A DNA stretch of 64,000 bases from Chryseobacterium oryctis (GCF_025971925.1 NZ_JAPDHV010000001.1:1-64000), one strand, 5' to 3'. Counted from the stretch's first letter, positions 53,442 through 62,415 are shown. The notes: generated from the letters alone by a model not told the origin. Numbers and translations are program-made.

Positions 53442-54100
53442 GCAAATTACATATTGATAGCATCACAAAATCTTACGGTTCAAAGAAAGTTTTGCAAGAT
53501 ATTTATTTATCATGTGAAACAGGAAAAATTACAGGCATATTGGGAAGAAATGGTGAAGGAAAGTCAACTTTAATGCAAATCATTTTCGGAACAATAAAAG
53601 CAGATTTTCAATTCATTAAAATTGACCAAAAAATTCTAAAAAATCAGTTTGACAGAAAAGGGAACATCACTTATTTACCTCAACATTCTTTTTTACCCAA
53701 AAATACTAAGATTAAAAACTTAATCGAACTGTTTTGCAACAAAGAAAATAGTAAAGAACTTTTTAACTCAGATTTGATTAAACCATTCTTAAATCAAACA
53801 TCGAGAAGTCTTTCCGAAGGGGAGAAACGTTTTTTAGAAGTGTTGCTTTTGAGTTATTCTGATTCTAAATTTGTTTTATTAGATGAGCCTTTCCATAGCC
53901 TTTCTCCAAAATTGATTGAAAAAACGAAGGCAATAATTTTAGAAAAATCAAAAGAAAAAGGATTTATCATTTCAGACCATAATTATCAAGATATTTTGGA
54001 CATTTCAACGGATATTTATCTTCTTTCCAACACCCATATCAGAAAAATTAAAGATTTAAAAGAATTGCAGCAATTTAACTATCTTCCGAAAAGCATTTAA
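53438..54100 (+). CDS. ABC transporter ATP-binding protein
   Basis: A 220-residue ATPase read from MSKLHIDSITKSYG; a longer frame from 53384 would overlap the upstream gene and adds nothing. Walker A is GRNGEGKSTLM, the signature motif is RSLSEGEKRFLE, Walker B is FVLLDEP, and the His switch is SDHNYQD. It would power an ABC exporter or a non-transport ABC function with the small membrane protein upstream. The substrate is not predictable. Confidence 0.88.
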   Translation: MSKLHIDSITKSYGSKKVLQDIYLSCETGKITGILGRNGEGKSTLMQIIFGTIKADFQFIKIDQKILKNQFDRKGNITYLPQHSFLPKNTKIKNLIELFCNKENSKELFNSDLIKPFLNQTSRSLSEGEKRFLEVLLLSYSDSKFVLLDEPFHSLSPKLIEKTKAIILEKSKEKGFIISDHNYQDILDISTDIYLLSNTHIRKIKDLKELQQFNYLPKSI

Positions 54101-54130
54101 TTTATATATTTGAGCTATCAAAATAATTTC

Positions 54131-54931
54131 ATGATGATTTCCGTAAACAAGGCATTTTATATCTCAGTTTTCAGTGTATTTTCTTTAGCTTTTGCAAAAG
54201 GGCAAAGTAAAGTTCCTTTTGGAGTAGTAAAAGCTGAGGAAGGCTATGCAATGGTACGTGTTCATAAAGATGATTATAGAAAAATCGTTGATAAAATCCG
54301 TATGAAAACGGGGGATGTTTTCGTTTATGTAAAACCCGCTCCTGGAGAAACAGAATGGATTTGGATTAAATACCCTGAAAAACCAGAAATCGAAAAACCT
54401 TTCATAAGATATGACAGTCTGAATAAGGAAGGAATGGTAAACAAAGGACGTGTTGCTTTTATAGACCAATTACCTCAATTTACCCCTTCAAAATCTAAAA
54501 ACGGAAAATCTTTAATTTTTACAGACAACACCAATCCTAAAACACCTACCAACCAAAGAACTAAAGTTATCATTGATGTCTATCCATCATACGCTCATCT
54601 AAAAAAACAGGAAAAAGATGAAAATGGGAACATTACAAAAATCGATAAAGTAAAATCTTGGGGTGTTGGCAAAGAATTACCTGAAGGTTTAACTGAGATT
54701 AAATCTATCAGAATTCAGCAACCCGGAAGAGGTTCTGTTTTTGTGAGAGATGCTATTAAAAATATGTTCCAGCCAACCATGGATTTTGAAAACATTGGTG
54801 TTACTTCTCTTGATGCAGACCATATTTTCCTATACATGACTAATGGTTCGGGTGAAAATAGATATACAACACTTTGGAGCATCAACAAAGGAAAAGTTAT
54901 CAGTCAAATTATTTACAACAATCCTCAATAG
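54131..54931 (+). CDS. Secreted hypothetical protein
   Basis: A 267-residue protein with a signal peptide (to about residue 25, FAKGQ); the ATG pair 54131/54134 is preferred over a TTG at 54110. It lies just downstream of a TATATTTG -7 box at 54105-54112, so it has its own promoter. The mature part is basic and beta-rich (GDVFVYVKPAPGETEWIWIK) without a recognised domain. Confidence 0.65.
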   Translation: MMISVNKAFYISVFSVFSLAFAKGQSKVPFGVVKAEEGYAMVRVHKDDYRKIVDKIRMKTGDVFVYVKPAPGETEWIWIKYPEKPEIEKPFIRYDSLNKEGMVNKGRVAFIDQLPQFTPSKSKNGKSLIFTDNTNPKTPTNQRTKVIIDVYPSYAHLKKQEKDENGNITKIDKVKSWGVGKELPEGLTEIKSIRIQQPGRGSVFVRDAIKNMFQPTMDFENIGVTSLDADHIFLYMTNGSGENRYTTLWSINKGKVISQIIYNNPQ

Positions 54932-54983
54932 TTAATTTTTTATTCTTATTTTTGTCACCAGAAAAGCAAATAGCTTTTTTTGA

Positions 54984-55135
54984 AATTGGTTCTGTTTAGT
55001 TACAGATTAAAAGGGAATCGTGTGAAAATCACGAACTGTCGCGCAACTGTAAGTAACCAAAGTCTTTATCATAAATCCACTGTGCAAGGCATGGGAAGGA
55101 GATAAAAGATGTTACAAGTCAGGAGACCTACCTTT
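54984..55135 (+). promoter_or_regulatory. Cobalamin (B12) riboswitch
   Basis: The conserved segments of an adenosylcobalamin-type riboswitch are in order: GTTACAGATTAAAAGGGAAT, then a GTGAAAATCAC hairpin, AACTGTCGCGCAACTGTAA, CCACTGTGCAAGGC..GGGAAGG, and the B12 box AAGTCAGGAGACCTACC at 55116-55132. It faces right. The next gene starts 130 bp later and is an acyl-CoA thioesterase, not a B12 uptake gene, so control of that gene by B12 is possible but unusual. Confidence 0.85.
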
Positions 55136-55265
55136 TTCTAAAACAAAAAACTTTCGCGATTTGAAGTTGGTTGACCTCATGAATATTTTCAGAAATTTTC
55201 AAGACTTTCTGCTTTTATTCTGCTGTTTTGATACTATTTCATTTCGCTTTAATTAATAATGAAAT

Positions 55266-55649
55266 ATGACTACAGAAGAAAGAATTGAAGCATCTCAAAC
55301 TAAAATTTTTAAAGCGGTTTTTCCTAATACAACCAATCATTACGACACCCTTTTCGGAGGTACAGCTATGCAATTAATGGATGAAGTAGCATTCATTACC
55401 GCAACCCGATTTTCAAGAAAAAGAGTCGTAACTGTAAGTAGTGACAAAATTGATTTTAAAAAACCCATTGCTGCAGGAACTATCGTAGAACTTATCGGAA
55501 AAGTCACTTATGTAGGAAAGACAAGTATGAAAGTGAATGTAGAAATCTATACCGAGCAAATGTATTCTTATGAACGAGAAAGAGCAATTGTGGGTGATTT
55601 CACTTTTGTAGCAATTGATGAATCTAAAAAACCAATTCAAATATTATAA
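55266..55649 (+). CDS. Acyl-CoA thioesterase, YciA-like hotdog protein
   Basis: A 127-residue single hotdog-domain protein. FPNTTNHYDTLFGGTAMQLMDEVAFITATRFS contains the family's N-x-x-G-T-x-F-G-G-x-x-x-x-x-M-D active-site block, and SSDKIDFKKPI is the conserved strand. It hydrolyses medium/long acyl-CoA to free fatty acid and CoA in the cytoplasm. It is the first gene after the cobalamin riboswitch and is followed by a strong terminator, so it is transcribed alone. Confidence 0.88.
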   Translation: MTTEERIEASQTKIFKAVFPNTTNHYDTLFGGTAMQLMDEVAFITATRFSRKRVVTVSSDKIDFKKPIAAGTIVELIGKVTYVGKTSMKVNVEIYTEQMYSYERERAIVGDFTFVAIDESKKPIQIL

Positions 55650-55659
55650 ATCTCAAAAA

Positions 55660-55686
55660 GTTTCGGCGGGCCTGGCCCGCCGAAAC
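55660..55686. terminator. Strong bidirectional terminator
   Basis: GTTTCGGCGGG and CCCGCCGAAAC arms with a five-base loop, an A-run to the left and a T-run to the right, between converging genes 55266 and 55693. Confidence 0.9.
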
Positions 55687-55692
55687 CTCTTT

Positions 55693-56283
55693 TTATTTCA
55701 AAACTTTTTCAGTTTCCAAACTTTTATTCAATAACAATTCAAAAGCTTCTCCCATTTCATCAGATGCTCTACCGATAGCATTTTCGAGCATATTTCTGAT
55801 TTGCTTTTCAGTAACTCCTGCTTCCGTCCAACTCTTTGCAGAAGTATGAGAGTTCAAAATAAAAGGCATGATTCTATCTATTGCACAGGCAAAAATTGCA
55901 TCAGGCGTTTTTTCCTCTTCAAATTCAATCCAAAGATTAAAAAATTCTGAACGTAAAGGTTCTTCTAATATTCCAAAAATATTTTGAGCTGATATTTTTT
56001 CCCTTTCAAACTTCCCTACCATTGCCTTTTCATCAAACAAGAAGGTGTCTCCTGCTTCAATTTCAACCAAATCATGTATAGAAAGCATTCTAATTACTCT
56101 CAACAAATCGATTTCATCTCTATTTTTTGCATATGGAAAAAGTATCTGTGCTAAAATAATAATCTGCCAAGAATGTTCGGCAGTATTTTCTCTTCGTGAA
56201 TCATCTGCATTATAATTTCTCCTTTGTACATTTTTCAGAGCATCAACTGCCAAAATGAAATCAATTTCCTTTTGTATCTTCAT
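55693..56283 (-). CDS. HD-domain phosphohydrolase (YfbR-like)
   Basis: A 196-residue protein read from MKIQKEIDFI; a start 21 bp upstream would overlap the preceding gene. The HD metal site is visible as ENTAEHSW and MLSIHDLVEIEAGD, and the family length and IDRIMPFILN helix fit YfbR/YGK1-type 5'-deoxynucleotidases. It would dephosphorylate nucleotides. It starts 4 bp after the upstream gene's stop codon, so they form one transcript. Confidence 0.85.
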   Translation of the reverse strand: MKIQKEIDFILAVDALKNVQRRNYNADDSRRENTAEHSWQIIILAQILFPYAKNRDEIDLLRVIRMLSIHDLVEIEAGDTFLFDEKAMVGKFEREKISAQNIFGILEEPLRSEFFNLWIEFEEEKTPDAIFACAIDRIMPFILNSHTSAKSWTEAGVTEKQIRNMLENAIGRASDEMGEAFELLLNKSLETEKVLK

Positions 56284-56287
56284 TTTA

Positions 56288-56968
56288 CTACTTATAATAT
56301 TCATTAATAGGATAATCTTTGATTCTTGTTATCCATTTATCATCTATAAATTCTTTTGTAGTCACTTTCACCCTTTCTCCACCTGTCGCATCCTCTTCTT
56401 CTTCATACACCTTCACCAATCCCTTATTCGGAATCACAGTATATTCTGTCGTAAGATGCCAGCAACAACCAGATTTTGAAAAAGTCGTCAATCTTTTACG
56501 CTCGGCATCTGTATGAAACATTCCTAAATTTTCATAAGCAAGATTGGTTAGCTCTTCACTCAAAACCAATTGTTTCTTAGTAATATTATAAACATACACA
56601 TCATAAGAAGGACCAGCATAACTGCTTTGATTACCGTTTCTCACAGCGACATCTTCTGTTCCGTCAAAATTGAAATCCTCAAAAATTAACGGACTTTGCT
56701 CATTATACAATTGTATGATATTGGCAGTTGGCATTTGATTTTTATCTAAATAAAAATTCAAATCATCAGAAATCAAAGTCTGAAATTTTTTATGGGTGCG
56801 TTTATCAAAAAGTTCAATTTTTCCTTTCCCCCTACATTCTTCTTTATCACAGTTCTGAACATCAATTTTAACATTATAATTTTTTGAAGCTTCATTCAAT
56901 TCAAAGTGATTTTGCCCCAACACAAAACCTCCAAAAAGAAAGAATGGTAGTAAAAACTTAGAATTCAT
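56288..56968 (-). CDS. XAC2610-type secreted protein
   Basis: A 226-residue protein with a signal peptide (1-18, FVLG). The blocks FEDFNFDGTEDVAVRNG, SYAGPSYDVYVYN, NLAYENLGMFHTD and SKSGCCWH match the XAC2610 family, beta-structured periplasmic proteins often found in Bacteroidetes and Proteobacteria. Function is unknown. It is the first gene of a two-gene leftward unit with the HD protein. Confidence 0.72.
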   Translation of the reverse strand: MNSKFLLPFFLFGGFVLGQNHFELNEASKNYNVKIDVQNCDKEECRGKGKIELFDKRTHKKFQTLISDDLNFYLDKNQMPTANIIQLYNEQSPLIFEDFNFDGTEDVAVRNGNQSSYAGPSYDVYVYNITKKQLVLSEELTNLAYENLGMFHTDAERKRLTTFSKSGCCWHLTTEYTVIPNKGLVKVYEEEEDATGGERVKVTTKEFIDDKWITRIKDYPINEYYK

Positions 56969-57230
56969 CAGATATGTATTTTTTAAGTGAAAATATATTT
57001 AATTAAAAATTCAATTAAATAATACTACAAAAATAAGGCTTTGATTTCAAACCTATTCTATCCCAAATGATAAAAAACTGGGGTTAAAAAACTTTTCTCT
57101 TGTTAATTTTCATTTTATCAAGACAAACATAAAAAAATAATTAAACTGATTATCAATTAGTTAAATAAACAGTTATAAAATATCCACTACTTTGTATTGC
57201 ATAATACCATTTTAATTACATATCTTTGTA

Positions 57231-57238
57231 ATGTAAAA
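57231..57238 (+). promoter_or_regulatory. -7 box (TATCTTTG) of padR-pspC operon
   Basis: Matches TANNTTTG about 73 bp before the padR ATG. The rest of 56969-57310 (342 bp) is AT-rich and contains no gene, only this box and a possible 5' leader. Confidence 0.6.
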
Positions 57239-57310
57239 TTGAAATAGGTTCAACTAGCTAGGAAGCAAAATCAATTTTACAGCGTAACTAATTAACAAAA
57301 CTTATTAAAG

Positions 57311-57640
57311 ATGAATACTGAAAATACCAAAGCGCAAATGCGAAAAGGAATTCTGGAATTCTGTATTTTAAGTCTCATCAATCATCGTGAAATGTATGTT
57401 TCCGACCTTATAGATGAACTAAAAAAAGGAAAACTGGATGTAGTAGAAGGAACACTCTACCCTCTTTTAACAAGGTTAAAAAATGGTGAATTTCTTTCTT
57501 ACAGATGGGAAGAATCTACAGGAGGACCACCAAGAAAGTACTACCAAATCACAGAAAAAGGTAAGCTGTTTTTAGATGAACTTCAAAATACCTGGAATGA
57601 ATTAACAAATTCAGTAAACCAAATCACTCAAAAAAATTAA
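57311..57640 (+). CDS. PadR-family transcriptional regulator
   Basis: A 109-residue winged-helix regulator: MRKGILEFCILSLI, VVEGTLYPLLTRLKNGE and GGPPRKYYQITEKGKLFLD are the PadR signature segments. It is short (subfamily 2 with a brief C-terminal helix). It begins 11 bp before the PspC gene and likely regulates this operon in response to a ligand or membrane stress. Confidence 0.9.
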   Translation: MNTENTKAQMRKGILEFCILSLINHREMYVSDLIDELKKGKLDVVEGTLYPLLTRLKNGEFLSYRWEESTGGPPRKYYQITEKGKLFLDELQNTWNELTNSVNQITQKN

Positions 57641-57651
57641 AAAACAAAGCT

Positions 57652-59373
57652 ATGAACAAGACACTCTCAATAGGACTCGCAGGTTTTTCTTTTACAATAG
57701 AAGAACACGCATACATAAAGCTAAGCGATTACCTGAATGCCTTGAGAAGCTCTCTAGACGCTTCTGAAGCAGATGAGGTAATGCATGACATAGAAATCAG
57801 AATGGTTGAAATTTTCAAAGATTCTTTAGGAAAACGTGAGGTAATCAATGATTCGGATGTAGAAAAAGTAATTGCCCAAATCGGAACTCCTGAAAAAATT
57901 GAGGAGCAGGAAGAAGCTTACTATTCTGAAAAAAATAATGCAAGAAGTAATAACTCAGGAACAGCCTATACAGATAAAAAACAACTGTTCCGTGACCCTG
58001 AAAGACAAAAAATCGCAGGTGTTTGTGCTGGTTTAGCTCATTATATCGGGATGGATATTACCGCAATGAGAGCTATCTGGTTAGGAATTTTCATCTTAGG
58101 AATTTTCACAGCAGCTGTTTCATCAACGTTAGTTTTCCTGCTTTACATCATCCTTTGGGCTGTATTACCAAAAGCAGAAACTGCAGCAGATTTCCTGAAA
58201 ATGAAGGGAAAGCCTATGAACTTCGACAATCTTAAGAATGAGTCTAACAAATTGGTACAGTTCGCCAATGAATCTACTCAGAGGGTCGGAGAAATGTATA
58301 ACGAAAGTAAACCATACATCAATAACGCAAGCAGCGGAGTTTGGAATGTTTTCAAATACATTATTGGTGCAATCTTCGTAATGATGGCAGTAGGAAGTAT
58401 TACGGGTATTTTTGCTATCATCGGTATTTTCGGCACGGGTGAAAACTTTCCCGGAGCTTCTGAAATGAGATTTTATATGGATGAAAATGGTTTAGATAAA
58501 GTATTAATAGCTATGATGGTGGTTGGAGCTCTTATTCCGGCAATTATTTTCAGCTTATTAAGCATTAAGGTCTTTTCTCCTAAAACAAAATTGAGAAATA
58601 TCGGATGGGTAATTGGTGGTTTATTCCTTTTATTAATCGGGTTAGGTACTTATTTCGGAATCAGTATGGCTAAAAAAGAAATGTTCCTTAAAGGTCATAA
58701 AGAAGATACTGAAGAAATTGCCATCAATACCAAATCAGACAGTATTTATGTTGATTTCAAACAAGTTTCTATTCCTCAAAACTTTAAAGGATATGATGAT
58801 GACCTTTATTCTGATAAAGTTTCAGTTTATGAAAGAGATTGGATTCATGTAGATGTTACGAGAAAAGCAGATATCAAAACTCCATACTTAATCATTAAAA
58901 AAGAAGCTAAAGGATATAACTTGCCATTAAACGTAAATGTTCCGGTAGAAATTGTTGACAACAAAATTATTCTTCCAAACTACATAAAGTATCCTTACGA
59001 GCACAGATTCAGAAACTATAATATAGACTATGAATTGGTAGTACCTCAAAATACAGTAATAATCCCTGCAAAAAAAGACGGAATTGATTTCGATGGAGAT
59101 TTAAACGGAGACGGAATCGATGATGATGAGCAGGACAGAGATGAGCAGGGAAACATCAAAATCGAAAAAGATAAAATTACTGTAAACGGTTCTTCAATAG
59201 AATACAACTCTGATGATAAAGACAGTATTATCATTAATGGTAAAAAAGTTCCAACTAATCAGGCAGACCAAGTAATTGACTCTATGAAATCAAGCATAAA
59301 GAAAATGAAAGGAAGCAATATTGACATCAAAGTTAATGAAGGAAAAAACGAAATTTCCATAAAAACTAAATAA
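57652..59373 (+). CDS. PspC-domain multi-pass membrane protein
   Basis: A 573-residue protein: an N-terminal helical domain (1-100), a PspC domain (about 108-170, RQKIAGVCAGLAHYIG, RAIWLGIFILGIF), three or more further membrane helices, and a long, beta-rich and acidic periplasmic tail (DGDLNGDGIDDDEQDRDEQG is Asp-rich). PspC proteins sense envelope stress. In Flavobacteriia this protein is usually encoded directly after PadR, as here, so the pair probably forms a stress module. Confidence 0.85.
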   Translation: MNKTLSIGLAGFSFTIEEHAYIKLSDYLNALRSSLDASEADEVMHDIEIRMVEIFKDSLGKREVINDSDVEKVIAQIGTPEKIEEQEEAYYSEKNNARSNNSGTAYTDKKQLFRDPERQKIAGVCAGLAHYIGMDITAMRAIWLGIFILGIFTAAVSSTLVFLLYIILWAVLPKAETAADFLKMKGKPMNFDNLKNESNKLVQFANESTQRVGEMYNESKPYINNASSGVWNVFKYIIGAIFVMMAVGSITGIFAIIGIFGTGENFPGASEMRFYMDENGLDKVLIAMMVVGALIPAIIFSLLSIKVFSPKTKLRNIGWVIGGLFLLLIGLGTYFGISMAKKEMFLKGHKEDTEEIAINTKSDSIYVDFKQVSIPQNFKGYDDDLYSDKVSVYERDWIHVDVTRKADIKTPYLIIKKEAKGYNLPLNVNVPVEIVDNKIILPNYIKYPYEHRFRNYNIDYELVVPQNTVIIPAKKDGIDFDGDLNGDGIDDDEQDRDEQGNIKIEKDKITVNGSSIEYNSDDKDSIIINGKKVPTNQADQVIDSMKSSIKKMKGSNIDIKVNEGKNEISIKTK

Positions 59374-59496
59374 TAAACTGCAGAGAGTGGCAGAAGGTGT
59401 GAATGGAGAGCCAACCGTTTGAAATTCACACCCTTCTTCTCTCAAAATAAAGTGAAAAATAATTATTTTTTTAGTTTATATGTAAAAATAATATTA

Positions 59497-59504
59497 TACT
59501 TTTG
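59497..59504 (+). promoter_or_regulatory. -7 box (TACTTTTG) of the small-peptide unit
   Basis: Matches TANNTTTG, 45 bp before the start codon of the 20-residue peptide at 59549. No clear -33 box. Confidence 0.5.
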
Positions 59505-59548
59505 TATAGAAATTTAATAACCAAAATCTCAAAAATAATAATTAAGTC

Positions 59549-59611
59549 ATGGTACAACTAGCACTAGAATTTGTAATGAAAATCGTAGATTTAATCAGCG
59601 GTTTGTTTTAA
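59549..59611 (+). CDS. 20-residue amphipathic peptide gene
   Basis: A 21-codon frame (ATG to TAA) coding for MVQLALEFVMKIVDLISGLF, which would form an amphipathic helix with Gln, Glu, Lys, Asp and Ser on one face. It resembles phenol-soluble-modulin or delta-haemolysin-like peptides and short hydrophobic toxins. It has its own -7 box and its own terminator, so it is a complete one-gene unit in a 312-bp space between larger genes. No Shine-Dalgarno, as is normal here. Chance is possible for so short a frame. Confidence 0.5.
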   Translation: MVQLALEFVMKIVDLISGLF

Positions 59612-59639
59612 GAGCGATAATATTTCAATATATTTGTAA

Positions 59640-59668
59640 AGTATAACCAAATTGGCTATACTTTTTTT
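59640..59668 (+). terminator. Terminator of the small-peptide unit
   Basis: AGTATA-CCAA/TTGG-TATACT hairpin (one mismatch) and seven T, 29 bp after the peptide stop and 18 bp before the next gene. Confidence 0.85.
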
Positions 59669-59685
59669 GTTTTAATACGAAATTT

Positions 59686-60282
59686 ATGAAAAAACTTATC
59701 GGCAAACTAATGTTAAAGTTATTAGGTTGGAAAATCGTTCTTCACGGCGATGCAGACAATCTGAACAGATGCATTCTTGTTGTTGCACCACACACACACA
59801 ATCTCGAATATATTTTAGGAAATTTCTCTTATTGGGCTTTAGAAAAACCTCTTAAAATCATTATTAAAGATGCGCACACAAAAGCCTGGTACGGAAGTGT
59901 GGTAAAAGGTTTAGGCGGAATAGGTATAGACAGAAGCCAAAAAAATGATTTAGTAAATTTTGTTGCCAATCAGTTTACCAAAGAAGATTTCAGCTTGGTT
60001 ATCACACCTGAAGGAACAAGAAGCTGGGTTCCGAAATGGAGAAAAGGGTTTTATCACATGGCTTTAGCAGCAAAAGTTCCTATTGTTTTAGCAGCCGGAG
60101 ATTTTAAAAGAAAAATAATTTATTTAGGATATAAAATTCCCTACGAAAGAATTGCCACTGTCCCTTTTGCTGAAATTATGAAAGAGATTCAGGATTATTA
60201 TATCAAAAATGATATTCAGCCTAAAATTCCTGAAAACTGGAATCCTGATATTCTTGGAACTGATTCAGAAATTAGAAATTAA
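59686..60282 (+). CDS. PlsC-like 1-acyl-glycerol-3-phosphate acyltransferase
   Basis: A 198-residue acyltransferase. PHTHNLEYIL holds the catalytic His followed by Glu (H-x4-E; the usual form is H-x4-D), VITPEGTRS is the substrate-binding motif, and MALAAKVPIVLAAGDF the hydrophobic Pro motif. It would transfer acyl chains to lysophosphatidate or a lipid acceptor at the inner membrane. The thioesterase follows after 23 bp in the same direction. Confidence 0.85.
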   Translation: MKKLIGKLMLKLLGWKIVLHGDADNLNRCILVVAPHTHNLEYILGNFSYWALEKPLKIIIKDAHTKAWYGSVVKGLGGIGIDRSQKNDLVNFVANQFTKEDFSLVITPEGTRSWVPKWRKGFYHMALAAKVPIVLAAGDFKRKIIYLGYKIPYERIATVPFAEIMKEIQDYYIKNDIQPKIPENWNPDILGTDSEIRN

Positions 60283-60305
60283 AAATCACACATTACCATT
60301 TAAAA

Positions 60306-60743
60306 ATGTATATACAAGGTAAAACAAAAGAAGAAATTCTAGTTTTTTTAAACAGTTGGGGTGGTGAAATCACTTTAGCAAAAAATTTAGAAATAAAATT
60401 CGTTGATATAGATTTAGATAACGAAACTTTGACTGCAACAATGCCTGTTCAGCCAAAAGTACATCAACCATTCGGAATTTTACACGGTGGTGCAAGTTGT
60501 GTTTTGGCAGAAACTATGGGCTCTAGCCTGTCTAATATTTTCATTGATGGCGAAAAATATTATGGAGTTGGAACGAATATCAATTCAAACCATTTAAGAA
60601 GTAAAAAAGACGGAATTGTAACTGCTGTTGCAAGATTCATCAGGAAAGGCAAAACAATGCATGTTTCTGAAATTGAAATCCGTGATGAAAAAAGTCAATT
60701 AATCAATCACACCACAATGACAAACAATATACTTTTAAAGTAA
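60306..60743 (+). CDS. PaaI-family hotdog thioesterase
   Basis: A 145-residue hotdog protein. FGILHGGASCVLAETMGSSLS is the PaaI/MenI-type block and GTNINSNHLRSKKDG the conserved strand. It would hydrolyse acyl- or aryl-CoA, for example DHNA-CoA in menaquinone synthesis, but the substrate is not certain. Cotranscribed with the acyltransferase upstream and closed by a terminator. Confidence 0.87.
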   Translation: MYIQGKTKEEILVFLNSWGGEITLAKNLEIKFVDIDLDNETLTATMPVQPKVHQPFGILHGGASCVLAETMGSSLSNIFIDGEKYYGVGTNINSNHLRSKKDGIVTAVARFIRKGKTMHVSEIEIRDEKSQLINHTTMTNNILLK

Positions 60744-60759
60744 ATTTCATAAAATATAA

Positions 60760-60787
60760 AAGACTCAAGTTTTTGAGTCTTTTTTTA
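60760..60787 (+). terminator. Rho-independent terminator
   Basis: AAGACTCAA/TTGAGTCTT hairpin followed by six to seven T, 17 bp after the thioesterase stop codon. Confidence 0.88.
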
Positions 60788-60795
60788 CATTCTAC

Positions 60796-60824
60796 TGCAA
60801 CCTTTTTATTTTTTTTCATCTTAT
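60796..60824 (+). promoter_or_regulatory. Shared promoter motif, copy 1
   Basis: TGCAACCTTTTTA followed at a fixed 23-bp offset by TCTTA (60819), 28 bp before the lipoprotein gene at 60852. The same two parts and the same offset occur before three more genes, so this is probably an alternative (ECF-type) sigma promoter. Confidence 0.7.
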
Positions 60825-60851
60825 ATAAAGAAACTCTTAAATTTATATATT

Positions 60852-61307
60852 ATGAAAAAATATTTACTTCTTTTACTATGGTCTATCTTATTCATTACAC
60901 TTTCCTGTCGTGATAATGATGAAAGCCTTGAGGAAAAAAATCAAATTAATTTTCAGTTAATAGGAAAAGGTAATTTAATGGGAAATTATCTAGCACAGCA
61001 AAATACAGTCATTACAAACTCAGCACAATGGACCAATCTCCTGAACCAATTAGACAGTTCGAATAATATTTCTGACAGTTTTACAGAAACGAATATTAAT
61101 TTCAATCTGTTCATGGTAGTTGTAGTAATTGATGAGGTTTATCCAAACGGAGGACATTCTATTGATATCATGACGGTTGATGAAAATTCTCAAAACATTG
61201 AAGTTGATGTAGAAAAACTGCTTCAGGGTAACGTAACAACAGTTGTCACACAACCCTATCATATAGTAAAAATTCCTAAACTCTTAAAACCTGTACTATT
61301 TAATTAA
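60852..61307 (+). CDS. Small lipoprotein
   Basis: A 151-residue protein with a lipoprotein signal (LFITLSCRDND; Cys about 19) followed by an acidic tether. The mature domain has alternating strands (FNLFMVVVVIDEVYPNGGHS) and resembles protease-complex/PrcB-like small domains, though weakly. It is the first member of a four-gene set under the same promoter motif; the other three are paralogues of each other, this one is not. Confidence 0.65.
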   Translation: MKKYLLLLLWSILFITLSCRDNDESLEEKNQINFQLIGKGNLMGNYLAQQNTVITNSAQWTNLLNQLDSSNNISDSFTETNINFNLFMVVVVIDEVYPNGGHSIDIMTVDENSQNIEVDVEKLLQGNVTTVVTQPYHIVKIPKLLKPVLFN

Positions 61308-61314
61308 AATCCAC

Positions 61315-61343
61315 TGCAACCTTTTTACATTTCCAAATCTTAT
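61315..61343 (+). promoter_or_regulatory. Shared promoter motif, copy 2
   Basis: TGCAACCTTTTTA with TCTTA 23 bp downstream (61338), 14 bp before the gene at 61357. Confidence 0.7.
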
Positions 61344-61356
61344 AAGAAAAAGAACC

Positions 61357-62400
61357 ATGAGAAATTTAATTTTACCTTTTATCTTGTTACTAACATTTGT
61401 ATTTTCTTGTAGAGAAAATAGTAACGATGATGTACTTGAGAAGAAAAACCCATCGTATGATGTGTATATAGCAGGAACAGAAAATAACAAAGCTTGCTAT
61501 TGGAAAAACACTATTAAAACTGAGCTTACTAATGGTGACAATATAAACACAATGGACATTAAAGTAGAGAATAATGATGTATACGTTACCGGAGTTTTAA
61601 TAACAAATACAACAGATAATGGAATACAATATTTTTGGAAAAACAATATAAGAACTGATGTCAAACAATACCTTAGTATTCCAAATAATGTTCAGTATGA
61701 TATCAATTCTTTCACAATTAATAATGGAGATGTATATTTTGCCGGTTATGTTGAAAATCCTGCTGCAACAAATACTTTGGATAGATTTGAACTTTGTTAT
61801 TGGAAAAATGGTGTAAAAACTATACTTTATAAGAGTCAATATATTTCTACAGTAAAAAGTATCCTTGTAGATGGTTCGGATGTATATGTTTCCGTAACAA
61901 AAGTCGACAACAATCAGAATGCTGAGAAAGGCTATTATAAGAATACAGTCTTCAATTCAATCTCAACAACACATCTTGTATTTAATTTTATTAAAAATAA
62001 CAATGGAATACATTTGCTTATTTTTAAAAACAACGCATACTACTCTTTTAATATAAATTCAAATACAGAAACAATACTTGGAGGTTATATTCTTCCTGTA
62101 ATAAGTGGAAAATTGATAAGTGATAAATTAACTAATGATCTATATATGATATATAACGATGGTGGAGAATATTATAAAAATACAACATTAGTCACTCCAA
62201 ACTCTTATCAATTGCCTTATATTAAGGACTTGTTTGTCTTAGGTAATAATATTTACATGATAAAATACAAATTTGAGTTAGGATATAATGCAAAAGTACT
62301 TATCAATGGTGTAGCCTCTCAAGACATAAGTGGTACATTTCAGAATGGAAACCCATATTATACTGGAACATTCAATTCAATTTATGTAGTAGAAAACTAA
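61357..62400 (+). CDS. Repeat lipoprotein paralogue A
   Basis: A 347-residue lipoprotein (lipobox FVFSCREN, Cys 19). The mature part is built from a repeated unit: DVYIAGTENNKACYWKN, NNDVYVTGV, DVYFAGYVEN, CYWKNGVKT, i.e. strands of a beta-propeller. The same layout occurs in the next two genes. It is surface or periplasmic; no known function. It ends 15 bp before the next promoter motif. Confidence 0.7.
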   Translation: MRNLILPFILLLTFVFSCRENSNDDVLEKKNPSYDVYIAGTENNKACYWKNTIKTELTNGDNINTMDIKVENNDVYVTGVLITNTTDNGIQYFWKNNIRTDVKQYLSIPNNVQYDINSFTINNGDVYFAGYVENPAATNTLDRFELCYWKNGVKTILYKSQYISTVKSILVDGSDVYVSVTKVDNNQNAEKGYYKNTVFNSISTTHLVFNFIKNNNGIHLLIFKNNAYYSFNINSNTETILGGYILPVISGKLISDKLTNDLYMIYNDGGEYYKNTTLVTPNSYQLPYIKDLFVLGNNIYMIKYKFELGYNAKVLINGVASQDISGTFQNGNPYYTGTFNSIYVVEN

Positions 62401-62415
62401 AAAACATCAAAAATC

